33,067 nucleotides of DNA from Didymodactylos carnosus (Eukaryota > Rotifera > Eurotatoria > Philodinida > Philodinidae): contig CAJNOQ010001324.1 of the NCBI GenBank assembly GCA_905250885.1, positions 1 through 33,067 on the forward strand, in the 5' to 3' direction. Made by a program: the position numbers and the translations under genes. Each line of letters begins with the position of its first letter. Within the stretch, counting starts at the first letter, position 1. Of the stretch, positions 23,406-33,067 are shown piece after piece. The notes beneath the pieces are model-generated. The model did not search any database. It saw nothing but the letters and a program-made list of their open reading frames with translations, and was not told the DNA's origin.

Positions 23406-23942
23406 TAAGTAATGATCCCCAGGACAGATAGGAGTGGCGCAAAATGGATCGGCTCCCCTATATGAAGAAATGGTTACTGGGCATCTCTTAAAATCAGCAA
23501 TCCGAAGCTTCTGCTCAGAAAGGCTCTCAGAAGAGTAGCCATTTTGCACTTCTATGAACTTTATCCTCTCTAAGCTGTGCGTATTATACAGCAGAACTTC
23601 TTCGCTGTTGATTAAACTTGCGTTGAGTAATTCACTTGTACAATTTGAGGCTAAGGCTATACCTTTTTTAGTGAGACAATGCCTGACTATACAATGGTTG
23701 AAATTTGAATTTCTGTTTCTTGTATCTAACTTTCTGTCGTTCTTTTGTTGTGTGTAGAAGTATTAGATACCTTGTGGAATATAGCCTATAGCTTGATTAT
23801 CTCTTTCTAAGCTTCCAGAAAAACTCCCTGCTATATCAAAACCATAGCAGTAAGCAGAAACCGGCATGTGTCCGATTTATTGATATTTTAATGCAACTCG
23901 GTTAAATAAAGTATTCCTCAAGCATTTTCTTGTTTCGTTTGT
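23406..23942 (-). pseudogene. GC-rich decayed ORF, unknown family
   Basis: One minus-strand frame stays open for about 180 codons except for two TAA codons (23877-23879 and 23763-23765). It contains HMPVSAYCYGFDIAGSFSG, ERDNQAIGYIPQG, HCIVRHCLTKKGIALASNC, EVLLYNTHSLERIKFIEVQ and PFCATPICPGDHYLEI. The longest uninterrupted stretch, 23762 to the repeat edge at 23405, is about 119 codons, far beyond chance in this AT-rich DNA. GC is clearly above that of the neighbouring host genes. There is no ATG at the head of the long block, and the frame runs into the edge of repeat copy 2. I read it as a pseudogene of a foreign or mobile-element gene. No family was recognised; exons of an unknown live gene are the alternative. 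Confidence 0.55.
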
Positions 23943-24044
23943 TCAATATGAATTATTATTAATTGTTGTCTATGTTTATTCTCTTGAGAAAAATGCTAGT
24001 AAAGGCCTAAAGTTTGCTTTTCTCCTTTTTAGATGATCTGATGG

Positions 24045-26630
24045 ATGTCTTTTATCGGTGTACTAGGTCTCCGATTCATGTTGACATGTATGGCCATCCT
24101 CACAGCATTTCTTTTTACGTGGCTATTGTTAGGCCGAGTAAGTCCAAAGCATTTTTTGACCTGTTAGTGAAGCATCTGCTTTATAAATCTGTTTGACTCT
24201 CATTTAGGTTCTTTCAAGTAATACTGTTGCAGTGGAAAAAAATATTATTAGTGTTGTTGGCAATGGCGGAGGCGGTGCTTATGTGCCATCAAAAGAAAAT
24301 TCAAATGTTCACTATGGTGTTGTTGTAGATTGTGGTAGTAGTGGAACACGATTGTATATTTACGTATGGCCAGAACATTCTGGAAAAAAAAATAATTTAC
24401 TTCAGATAAAACAATTATTAGATAAACAGGGTGTACCAATTGTTAAAAAGCTCGAACCAGGTAAAATGACAGTCCGTTTCTGTATCATGAAAACAAATTT
24501 ATTTGTTATTTTGTGTTATTTAAAGGTCTATCATCAATGGTTAAAACACCAGGAAATGCGACGGAATATATGAAATCATTGCTAGGTCAGTTGACTGAAT
24601 GAGACATGTACCTTTTCCAGGTGATTTTCAATTTGCTTAACGTTTTATTAATAGACTTTGCTGCAGAAGTTATACCAAACGATAAACATCGAGAAACACC
24701 TCGTAAGTATTTAAAATAGAATCCCTCTCAACTTAAAAATATTATTTTTACTTAATTATTTTAGTATATATATTTGCAACAGCTGGTCTGAGATTCTTAG
24801 CCCCCGAGTAATACCATTTGCTTTCGAAAAAAAATTATTGTAACCGTGATCGTTATCAATCTTAATTTATTTCAGTGAGCAAAAACAGATACTAGAAGAT
24901 TTATTTACAGATATTGTACGTGATTATCGTTTTCAAATTGAAAAAACACATATACAAGTCATACCGGGCAAATTAGAAGGCATTTATAGCTGGATTGCAA
25001 TCAATTATGTTTTAGGGAGATTTGAAAGTAATTCAACTGATTCTGGTATGTACTTCGTATTATTAACTGGTTACATACGTGAATATCAGCCTTTCTCATT
25101 TTAGTTTCTGTATCGGACGGTCATTCAATAAGTATATCACAACAACGTCAATCGACAGTTGGTATTCTTGATATGGGTGGTGCATCTGCTCAGATTGCCT
25201 TTGAAGTTGCTTCGGATGTACGCTAGAAATTCGTTTGTTTATGACAATAGTTCATATCCGTTCGTTTTTTTACAGACACCACTTGACAGTGATGATGTGG
25301 CCGAATTTTCATTGGGCACAGATGAACATAGTAGTTATTTCAAATATAAAATATACGTGACAACATTTCTTGGTTTTGGTGCAAATAAAGCGTATGATAA
25401 ATATATCGAGCAATTGATTGTAACAAGCTATCCAGCATTAAAGTAAGTGTCATAAACGTTTAAAATCTCTTGTAAAAAATGAACCATATTTTTTTCGTCT
25501 AGTTCTTCACAAAATTCAACAAATGAGTATGTTAATACCGCTGCTTGTTTACCAAATGGATATATAACCAAATATGAACGTTCCAATCGAACAATAACCC
25601 TGTATGGTAATGGTAGTTTTTCTAATTGTGCAAAATATGTTTTACCCCTGTTAAATTTAAACGCATCGTGTTCACGAGCACCATGTTCATTAAATGGTGT
25701 CCACCAACCACTCATAAATTATGAAACAGCAGATTTCTATGGTTTTAGTGAATTTTGGTATACGATGGAAGGTATTATCATATACTCGACATTAACATTA
25801 ATAGATTATGAGTTTTTTTCTTTAGATATTTTACGGATAGGTGGACCATATAAGCATCAAACATTTCTCAAGGCATCGATGGTAAGCTCATATCTCATTC
25901 CTTTTTAACTCTGGTGACATCCATTGTGTATCTTGATGAAAATTGTGTTTAATATTTAGAGTTACTGTGGTTCAAACTGGACAACGATTCGCTCATGGTA
26001 TGCCAAACATTTATTTCCAAAAGCTGATTTAAATCGCTTGTTGTAAGTATGAGCGCTTGATTATATGTCAAATTATTTCTCATGATTTGATTTGATTTAG
26101 GCTGCAATGTTTCAAATCAGCTTGGCTTTATGCATTTGTACATGATGGTTTAAAGTTTCCCATGGACTACAAAGGATTAAAATCAGCCTCTTTGGTTAAC
26201 AATCATGATGTTCAGTGGACCCTAGGTGCCATTTTATATAAAACGCGTTTTCTACCGTTAAGGTTTGTATTTGGCTCAATGTCCATTATATTTACTTTTA
26301 TTTTCTTTCTGATCGTTTCTTTTTAGAACAATTAATCACATTCACTCAGCGACTCATTATCGCCATACTCACCAACACTCGTCAACAGTAATTTCTATTA
26401 TATGTATTATATTTATTTTTCTTTGTCTATTACTATATCAACAAAAAATTCGTTCTAAATTACGAATGTATTTATCTCGACGTAATAATATATTATATGG
26501 TAATACCAATGGCTATTCAAATTCAAATAATAATCGTTATCAACAATTATCTTCTGTTATCATATCTTCCACAGCAGCTCCCTCTTTAATTCCGACCAAT
26601 GGAATAGCCAACAGGCTACGGAGTGTGTAG
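24045..26630 (+). CDS. ENTPD4: Ectonucleoside triphosphate diphosphohydrolase, ENTPD4/7 type
   Basis: Thirteen exons (24045-24137, 24208-24460, 24526-24585, 24655-24702, 24765-24807, 24876-25045, 25105-25217, 25276-25442, 25503-25771, 25826-25881, 25960-26042, 26101-26262, 26327-26630) give 606 residues, close to the human ENTPD4 length. The family hydrolyses nucleoside di- and triphosphates in the lumen of Golgi, lysosome or autophagic vacuoles. Membrane spans lie at about 12-30 and 527-543. Apyrase conserved regions are DCGSSGTR (72-79), FATAGLRF (155-162), PGKLEGIYSW with the probable catalytic base Glu200, LDMGGASAQ (244-252) and FYGFSEFWY (394-402). The closing VQWTLGAILYKTRFLPLR is ENTPD4/7-like. 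ENTPD7 cannot be separated from ENTPD4 here. A TTTTTAG acceptor-like site ends 12 bases before the ATG. Upstream in that frame lies a TGA, fixing the start. Confidence 0.9.
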
Positions 26631-26740
26631 ATTTCCTTTCGAATTGGTGCACCTCTTATATTATTGTTGTTTGTTTGAGAAAAAAAAATGTATCTTCTGT
26701 ACGCTTTTTTGTCTCTTGTTACATTTTTCATAAATTTTTC

Positions 26741-26746
26741 AATAAA
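26741..26746 (+). terminator. Poly(A) signal of the ENTPD gene
   Basis: AATAAA lies 111 bases after the ENTPD stop codon and just before an A-rich run. Confidence 0.55.
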
Positions 26747-26805
26747 AAAAAGCATTCTTTACAATAACAAAATTAATCTGTTATTAACGTCGAACTGAAG
26801 TGAAA

Positions 26806-26811
26806 TTTATT
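26806..26811 (-). terminator. Poly(A) signal of the convergent minus-strand gene
   Basis: The minus strand reads AATAAA 41 bases past the stop of the 26852-27559 gene. The two convergent genes thus have poly(A) signals only about 60 bases apart. Confidence 0.55.
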
Positions 26812-26851
26812 CACCAGACAAAAAACAAAAAAATATACAAAATTCTATTTT

Positions 26852-27559
26852 TTAATTGTCGTCGTATTCAGTTTTTAAGCGTTTTCGTTTTTTCTCTTTT
26901 TTTGATTTTTTGTGATGACGTTCAACTGAAGGTGATGATTTGGGATCGTCTAAAACAATCGAAAAAAATTGATTATTAAATGATTATATCTCATCTTTAT
27001 TCGTTACCCGCTCCAAATGGTTGACAGCGTATTCTTAGATTCGATGGATAGTCTGGTCTAAATATAACCGGCTTTGGAATACATTCACTTGGTGTTGTTA
27101 AATCTTGAACAAATGAAAATGTTTCTAACGATGAAGAGACTAGAATAAAAATCAATAACATAAGGAAATGCGTGTTTGTACTTGACTGTTCAATAAAAAA
27201 GAAAGGTACCTAATTGTGGTTGATCATTATTATCAAACTGAAAACAACGAAAATCTGCTACTGATGGCGTTGATTCGCTTTTGCGTACAGCTCGTAATTT
27301 AGTTTGCCCCTTTGAAGAAAAAAGAGATTGATTTAGTCTTATTACAAATAATAACGAAAAATATATACCACTGTAAATTGCCGTCCTTTTGTCAAATGTT
27401 TGTAAGACAATGGAAGTTCATCGATACTATTGAATGATTTCATGAGCTATAACAAACAAATAAAAAAAAGCTCAATTCTTCAATATGAAAAAAAACAGAC
27501 AACGAACATACCGATTTCGGAAATAGTAATAGAATTGGTCTCATTGTATTGGTCTCCAT
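26852..27559 (-). CDS. Small basic-tailed protein, POLR1G/RPA34-like candidate
   Basis: Five exons (27559-27512, 27446-27369, 27309-27210, 27139-27008, 26949-26852) with introns of 58-70 bp join in phase into 151 residues. The N-terminal part (MRPILLLFPKS, then IDELPLSYKHL) and the middle SFVQDLTTP...IPKPVIF...LRIRCQPFGAG recall RNA polymerase I subunit POLR1G (PAF49/RPA34). There a similar Pro-rich segment ends in LRPRFCAFGG before a long lysine-rich tail. The C-terminus here is HHKKSKKEKKRKRLK, a nuclear/nucleolar localisation-type tail. It is shorter than vertebrate POLR1G, as in many invertebrate and fungal forms. The gene model is well supported by phase-consistent splicing; the family name is tentative. 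ATGGAG at 27559 is used because the earlier ATG at 27573 is out of frame and hits a stop in exon 2. Confidence 0.6.
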
Positions 27560-27599
27560 AACCGTCTTTCATATTCTTAAACAGATAAATAATGCTAAA

Positions 27600-28460
27600 A
27601 TCTAAAAAATAGTTTATCACGAGTCAAACTCTTGTTAGAATTTGATTTGGGTTTTTATGAAAATTTTTAACATGGTAAGAATATCATAAGGTGTTCAACA
27701 ATCTACTTAATTCATTGCTAGTTCATAGTCATCCGAAGGCAAATTTTGACTGTTTTTTATTATTAAATGTATTACATTAAACAACATCACAACTGAATAT
27801 CTAAAAATATTCTAGAACAAAAGAAAAGCACCGAAAACAGATTAAAGCTTGGCTTTTAAATACAAAAATCATAAATAATAGAAACAAATTAAAGAAATAT
27901 AAATAATAAAATTCATCATGACTAACTATATATTGTTGCATACAAAACGGAATGACTAAAGCATTAATAGCGAGCAAAAAGAAATATTTAACTAAAAAAA
28001 ATAACAACAAAAAATGAGATTTTAAAATCATATTGTTCTTGTTAGTTTTGAGCTATATTGACTATCTCACAGGCATCAGTCGAAGAATTATACACATCAA
28101 TGGCTTTGGACAAATCTAACCAGTAAGAAAAAATATCGATTATAGTAGAAAAACCTTGTCAGGACAGCCCCTTATGGGTCTAAAACAGTGAAACTCCTAA
28201 AAATTTGTTTAATAGTGTACCACAATCCTATAATATAGATAATTTTCGTTTTACTATGCACCAATGAGTAAAAATAAGGTCTTTTATATCGATGAAATAT
28301 TAGTTGTTAGCTATAGTGTTAATTATGATTTGTTTTATTACATTTCCAATTTATTAGATCAAATCCTAGGCTAATTTCTATGTGTTTAGATGATTTTAGA
28401 CCCTGAAAGTGGTATTTACGAAACACAGAAAGGGTGATTACAAACAATGAAAAAGTTTAA
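27600..28460. other. Spacer, possible exon-like scrap
   Basis: No gene is supported. At 28071-28114 an acceptor-like CTCACAG is followed by an open plus-strand stretch (ASVEELYTSMALDKSN) ending at a GTAAGA donor-like site; it is too short to call. GGGTCTAAAA (about 28174) and TTTTAGACCC (about 28393) face each other 200 bases apart and could be element ends. Confidence 0.25.
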
Positions 28461-28521
28461 GAAGTTGTAAGTACCATTTTACGAAACTGTAAACGCCATT
28501 TTAAGAAGCTGTAAATGTCGG
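28461..28521. repeat. 22-bp tandem repeat, about 2.7 units
   Basis: The units begin GAAGTTGTAAGTACCATTTTAC (28461-28482; first 20 shown by base count), GAAACTGTAAACGCCATTTT (28483-28504) and a partial GAAGCTGTAAATG (28505 on). They differ at several positions, so the array is old. Confidence 0.6.
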
Positions 28522-28619
28522 GAGGAGAGTGTTGAAAAATAGGCTAAAAACAGGGGTTTTTGAGTATATAACTCCTTCATTCTACGGAGTTACACAAAAA
28601 TATGGAGTAACAAACTTAC

Positions 28620-28871
28620 ATGTAATATCTGTTTCATAGTTTTTTGAGCAAGGTACCAATTGATCCTGGCACGATTTTCCTTTCAATTACTAAAAGAGAG
28701 AATATAACACGAAAAAGATTCAATATTGTACATCAGATTAAATACAGGTACTCACAGGATGATAGTGCATAACGATTTATGATTGCAGAATGGACATTCA
28801 AATAGACTATCTAAATGTTAAATACGACTTGTCTCTTTTAGTAGTTTTCGTTTACTTTTATATCTTCCCAT
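28620..28871 (-). pseudogene. ELOF1: Transcription elongation factor 1 (ELOF1) pseudogene
   Basis: From ATG at 28871 the minus strand reads MGRYKSKRKLLKETSRI, then TAA (28818-28820), then in the same frame HLDSLFECPFCNHKSLC up to a GTGAGT donor at 28755. After a 66-bp intron the frame continues with a TGA two codons in, then KENRARINWYLAQ, until GTAAGT at 28619. The start MGRxKSKRK and the first zinc pair FxCPFCNH are the hallmarks of ELOF1, an 80-odd-residue zinc-ribbon protein that works with RNA polymerase II. The second Cys pair is missing, and no exon for the C-terminus is seen downstream. Two in-frame stops and lost zinc ligands make it a dead copy. Because the intron is kept, it arose by DNA duplication rather than retroposition. 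A live ELOF1 is expected elsewhere. Confidence 0.75.
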
Positions 28872-29342
28872 TGCTTTACTTTCAAGTTGGTTATAGTCAA
28901 AAAATTGAACTAGAAGTTATCTATACAAATAACAAATAGAGTAATAATATAAAATAAAATCTATATCAAGGATCTGATCTTTCGCTCAAACAATACATGT
29001 AGTCTCAGTACGTGCCTTTCTGAAAGATATACAATCACTTCTCCATAGTGACAAAACAAGAAAACAACAAAGTGACAGGAGAACGTTATTTTAGTTAATG
29101 AATCCTGTTAACCATGTAACGTTATCGTTGTACACAAATATCGATTTTGCTCGCTCAATCTAAGTTTTATAAAGACGCTAGTGCAATAATGCAATTGTTT
29201 GCAGAGTTCACACATATAGCTGTTTTTCTTAATCAGTTTTCTGGAGACGCTACAAGAATAGAAGATAGTAAAAAATATCTCATCTTGAATTCAAAATTAA
29301 GCATATGATCCTTTTGATTTTATTGGAGCAGAAATTTCCATT

Positions 29343-29997
29343 TTAGGTTTTCATAGCCCTATCAGCATCAACTTCTTTTGCTCGTAGGTAAAGATCCAAG
29401 AAAAATATAATAAGACAAGAAAAAATAAAAATGTACGCACGCTCATTTGCTTATTGTTTTCCCATTGGATATCTGTATTATACCGGATTTGATGTGTGAA
29501 GGTGTCCAAAAGAGAGAATAAGTTCGATGGTGATTGCCGAATTAAATTTTTCAGAAAGGAAACAACAATTAGGGCTGAAACTTTAGGATTATTTCTTATG
29601 TTCGCATACGACTGACAAATCTAAGATAAATTTGATTTACATTTTTTAATCAAGGATAATGTTACAGTAATTTACACGATACACTTTACTGATAGACTGT
29701 CTTGATTGATTTATAGTGCGGTGATGAAGTAACGGCTTGAGAAAATAAGTTCATTTATTTAGAAAAGGGGCCAGTCTCTATTAATTGATACTTTGGTGAC
29801 GTGATATTAAGTGTTCTTACTATTTATCTAAATACCCGCGAAGAGATCTGCAGATTAGTCCTTTTTTGCTTCACTCTGATGTGAATTTCAAGCTTTTCTC
29901 TTCGGAAAGTAACATAACTTTGATCAAACACTAAAATGCTTATGTTTCTTAAGACAACTGACAACGATTGTGATTTTACTTCGAGATACAAGGTATT
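29343..29997 (-). pseudogene. Decayed multi-exon gene fragment, unknown family
   Basis: Two minus-strand exons join in phase 0. The first, 29997-29836, is 54 codons and includes SLSVVLRNISILVFDQSYVT and REKLEIHIRVKQK. The second, 29620-29441, is 60 codons and includes SALIVVSFLKNLIRQ, LLDTFTHQIRYNT and DIQWENNKQMS. A third coding-like block, LDLYLRAKEVDADRAMKT followed by TAA at 29343-29345, fits as the C-terminus, but the expected AG acceptor before it is absent (TTTTTCTTGG). The first exon has an in-frame TAG right before its acceptor, and no upstream exon or ATG is found before the CCDC137 gene begins about 85 bases away. A 5'-truncated pseudogene fits best. A live gene overlapping CCDC137 is the alternative. 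No family was recognised. Confidence 0.5.
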
Positions 29998-30081
29998 CTA
30001 AATCTATTTCATCTTATTAGTAAAGTTATTTGCTTACATCCTGCAAATATCAAATTGTATAATTTTTAGATTAATCATCGC

Positions 30082-32035
30082 ATGGGTTTAGTGCGAAAGC
30101 GTCATGGCGGTGGACGCCATAAAAAGTTGAAAGCAATCGATCCATTTTATTCTGGACCTAGAAAACTTTTAATTGACAAGTATGTGCAACGAATTTTATG
30201 TTTTTGCTATAAAACATGTAGGACTAAGAATTATCCATTATTTATTCACTTGGAATATGTTGTCATAGTAATTTTTGAATGACATGCCTGTTCAAGTAGA
30301 GATTTTCACCAAAAGATAACCAAGCATCAATAATATATCTATACAAAAAATCAACTTTAAACTGAATGCCTATTCATCTTTGTTCTGAAGCTCTACGTGA
30401 CAGTTTCGGATGATGCAAAAAATTAGCCGTCACGTCACGTAAATTTGTCCTCCTTCAGTCAATTACAACTTTTAACAAATCAGATTTTCAAAGTTAGACA
30501 AATGAACTCCTGAGTAAAAAAGTTTTTATTTTAATTATGTTTCTCAGTGTGAAAACTTGATTTTCATCTTTATATCTTGTAGTGCTGCAAAAAGTATTAA
30601 TATCTCAGTAGCAGAATGACAGAACATTTTATCCTTAAAAGGAGTGTGAAAAAGTGAATAAAATTAACATATTATGATAACAACTTTAGAATGACTGTAG
30701 AATGGTTTCTCAGCCAGTTGTTTGAATAAAATTTATTTCAAGATGAACCAACCACTTTGTTCATGTCCTACGTACAAGATTTTTCTTTTAATCTTTTAAT
30801 TTTTTAAATTTAGAGGGGATTTTTACTTTCAAGCGATATGTTCTAAACCACTTTTCATCTGACTATGTATAAATCGAACAGATATCTTAAACGATAAATA
30901 ATCTTGAATGAGAACAAAAAAGATCAACAGAAGCTCGAGTTGAATATTTGTAGTTATATACAATATGTATTAATATAATATTTGTAGTTAAATACAATTG
31001 TAGTTATATATAAAAAATGTAGAACTATTGATGGAAACCGTTATGTCATTTAAAAATTATGATAATAATAAGTTCTATGTATAAATTTTGAGCATCACTA
31101 TACATTTGCAGTTGTTTTCTTCAATAGGAAATTATTCAATGCTAATATAGCACCGAAAAAACATGATAAAAACGATTCAAAAGTATCCAATCGTTTTCGT
31201 GAATTTTTATCAAATAAAGAATATGCTATTGAAAAATCTAAAAGTAAAAAGAAGAACAAAAACAAATTCAAAAATCAAATAAATGACCATGACAATCAAG
31301 AACAACAAGAGATACTAGATAACAAACGATTTTTGCACAAAAATAAAGCAGATGAAAATAGAGCTGAAAAATTTCTTCCATTATCAAAAAATCTTGAACA
31401 GAGACCGAATGAACCATTCAAAAAATATATGCAACGAGTAGAACAAGTGAGTTGATCTCATCTAAAAATACAAATGTCATTTGATGGGTTTTTAAATTGA
31501 ACAGGAAGCGAAATATGCCATTGATCGTGCACAATATGAAACAAAGTATGATGTTAAATTAATTGATGGTGAAAATCATATTGAAATAGAGAAAGAAAAA
31601 AGTAAACGAACAATAAAAAGATTAAAGTACGTAAATGAATTAACGCAGAGATTTAATTATCATAACTTTTCGTTGCTTGTTTTTAGACGTTTACAAGAGA
31701 AAAAACAAGATTTAAAACTGAAGAAAGAGGAGAAAAAAATAAAACAAGATGATTTTCAATTTTTTCAAGGTTTGTTTTTTCTATTTTGTTATGGTAGTAT
31801 GTAATTATGAAGAACTATTCTTAGATAAACCAAAATTTGGAGAAGTTGTACATGGACCACCCACTCTAAATATGCCGAAACGAAACAAAGTGTCAATATT
31901 GAAAGTAAAGTGTGGAGAGAAAGAGAGAGAATAATGAACTCCTATATATTATTTATATATTTATATTTTGTTGATCTTTTCTAGGGTGGTGCAAAAGATC
32001 TATTGTTAAAGAAAAAATTGAAGAACAAGGAATAA
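30082..32035 (+). CDS. CCDC137: CCDC137 homologue (nucleolar coiled-coil protein)
   Basis: Six exons (30082-30179, 31128-31446, 31505-31626, 31687-31769, 31825-31904, 31985-32035) join in phase into 250 residues; intron 1 is 948 bp and the others 55-80 bp. The protein is lysine-rich throughout (MGLVRKRHGGGRHKKLK at the start), with a charged helical centre. Two blocks match the CCDC137 family: EPFKKYMQRVEQEAKYAI in the middle, and KPKFGEVVHGPPTL starting at residue 209, which corresponds to the KFGEVVLQPPEL signature of the human protein. The last exon ends in a Lys-rich tail. Human CCDC137 is about 289 residues and is a nucleolar/chromosome-periphery protein; a similar site of action is inferred. 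An acceptor-like ATTTTTAG ends 12 bases before the ATG. An AATAAA occurs at 32319-32324. Confidence 0.8.
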
Positions 32036-32445
32036 TCATTTTTCTTTGTTTTTTTTGTGATGTACTGTTTCTCCTTAGTCTTGAATGTTTTGTGTTTATT
32101 TTTTGTAAATATATTTCGTCTGGTTCTGATGAGATGAAAAATTTTTTTAGTTTCTCCGAAAAGATATGAGATGAGTTTATTATTGAAGTCATAAATACAC
32201 AAGCATCATGTGTAGAATCATTTTTCTTGAAAATACAGTGACTAAAGCTGTGAATTGATGCTGAGTTTGATTTTCGTGCGTTTTAATCATCTTGAAAAAT
32301 TTTAAGTGTAAAACACAAAATAAAACGTACAACAAAATCTATGCTACTACACCGAGAAAAAATAAATATATACGAGCTATTTCGATACATCAATCAATCC
32401 ATTTCTAAACATCATGAACTTTTCATAAAAAAAGACAAAAAGAAA

Positions 32446-32622
32446 ATGAAAAAGAAAAAAACAATTTTTAATGTTGTTATGCTATTAGCCTGTTGCTTCG
32501 GTCTGCTAATTTCCTTGATGCAATACAAGTGTACACAAAATTTGTATAAGAAACACTGTTTAATGAATGTTATGTTGTTCGTTTTTAGAGTCTTCTTCAC
32601 TTTCAATTCGTTTGTAAGTTGA
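32446..32622 (+). CDS. Possible N-terminal exon of a type II membrane or secreted protein
   Basis: From ATG at 32446 the frame reads MKKKKTIFNVVMLLACCFGL, a basic start plus a hydrophobic core followed by ISLMQYKCTQ, and stops at 32620-32622. This is what a signal-anchor exon looks like. Possible donors (for example AA-GTGTAC near 32528) exist, but no continuing exon is recognisable in the remaining 440 bases. Poly-lysine followed by a hydrophobic run also arises easily in AT-rich DNA, so support is weak. Confidence 0.25.
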   Translation: MKKKKTIFNVVMLLACCFGLLISLMQYKCTQNLYKKHCLMNVMLFVFRVFFTFNSFVS

Positions 32623-33067
32623 TAGATAGCAGTAGCTTATTCAAAAGCACTAGGGCAAAATCCATGGAGACAAAACCAGTATATACAAAAAGTTTGTCGC
32701 ATTGATGCACACCTATTTCATTCGAAAGAGCATCAAATTCGGAACAAGAAAATGTATTTTTCAACTTTCCGAACATCCCCGGGAAGATCATGGGGGGTTT
32801 AAACTTTCAATGTTTTAGGGCATAAAGGGTGGGCCAGAAGTCCTGATTCGATTTGAATAATAAATTTTTCTATAGTGAAACAAGTGGTTGTAAATTTGTC
32901 TCTATGAAGAAAAGATATAGTAAAAACGCTCTACAAAATGACGGTTGATTGACCCCGTTAGCTCATCTAGTAAGAAACTTATAGGCTTAGAAATGTGCTT
33001 CACAAAAAAGAAAAATCAACCGTGGATTCGGTCTATGTGGTGGTGCTTTCAGTAAAAGTCCCATAAC
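32623..33067. other. Right end of window, no gene seen
   Basis: GC is slightly raised (for example CCCCGGGAAGATCATGGGGGG near 32778). A 62-codon minus-strand frame at 32603-32791 has no motif. The stretch could be element debris or part of a gene continuing beyond the window. Confidence 0.3.

Noticed and set aside
28071..28114. Isolated exon-like stretch ASVEELYTSMALDKSN (+)
   Set aside because: It has acceptor-like and donor-like borders but is only 16 codons, with no partner exons; it could be chance.
31953..32202. Minus-strand frames opposite the last CCDC137 exon
   Set aside because: They are shadows of the CCDC137 3' end and AT-rich 3' UTR, with no independent support.
1..33067. Possible CRISPR array, bacterial operon or novel multi-gene system
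   Set aside because: The DNA is eukaryotic with spliced genes. No regularly spaced direct repeats were seen, and the neighbouring genes have unrelated roles.

Overview
The window is AT-rich metazoan nuclear DNA. Its genes have many exons, GT-AG introns mostly 50-70 bases long with a few of 0.2-1 kb, and spacers littered with decayed genes and short inverted-repeat elements. Compact introns, low GC, many pseudogene relics and a splice-acceptor-like motif just upstream of every start codon fit a bdelloid rotifer best. A flatworm or another small-intron invertebrate cannot be excluded from sequence alone.

Layout. 1-1400 is a relic zone: a near-perfect palindrome (1-96), a frameshifted two-exon pseudogene of unrecognised family (+), and on the minus strand a broken tyrosine-recombinase fragment. 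1702-2321 is a two-exon gene for a YjjX/DUF84-type non-canonical purine NTP phosphatase (+). 2322-7780 is gene-poor, with a putative 1.3-kb TIR element, a 216-bp hAT-like MITE with 8-bp target duplication, and copy 1 of a coding-derived dispersed repeat. 7787-8924 (-) is a secreted two-Ig-domain protein. 8949-16257 is about 7.3 kb without a convincing gene. 16263-20056 (+) is a ten-exon WDR88 homologue with seven WD repeats and a C-terminal Cys4 motif. 20057-24040 holds copy 2 of the dispersed repeat, inverted and split by a 129-bp MITE, and a GC-richer decayed ORF of unknown family. 24045-26630 (+) is a 13-exon ENTPD4/7-type nucleoside diphosphatase. 26852-27559 (-) is a five-exon small basic-tailed protein resembling the RNA polymerase I subunit POLR1G/RPA34 family, convergent with ENTPD. 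27600-30000 holds an intron-containing ELOF1 pseudogene and a decayed multi-exon fragment, both on the minus strand. 30082-32035 (+) is a six-exon CCDC137 homologue. The last kilobase has one weak hydrophobic ORF.

The intact genes are ordinary, functionally unrelated housekeeping or surface genes: nucleotide clean-up, Golgi/lysosomal nucleotide hydrolysis, nucleolar functions and a WD scaffold. They do not form a pathway. I found no new defence or metabolic system. The most interesting signals are the number of decaying genes between the live ones, the previously hidden tyrosine-recombinase and ELOF1 relics, the unidentified GC-rich coding relic at 23.4-23.9 kb next to the inverted repeat, and the uniform acceptor-like motif before start codons, which suggests spliced-leader trans-splicing.
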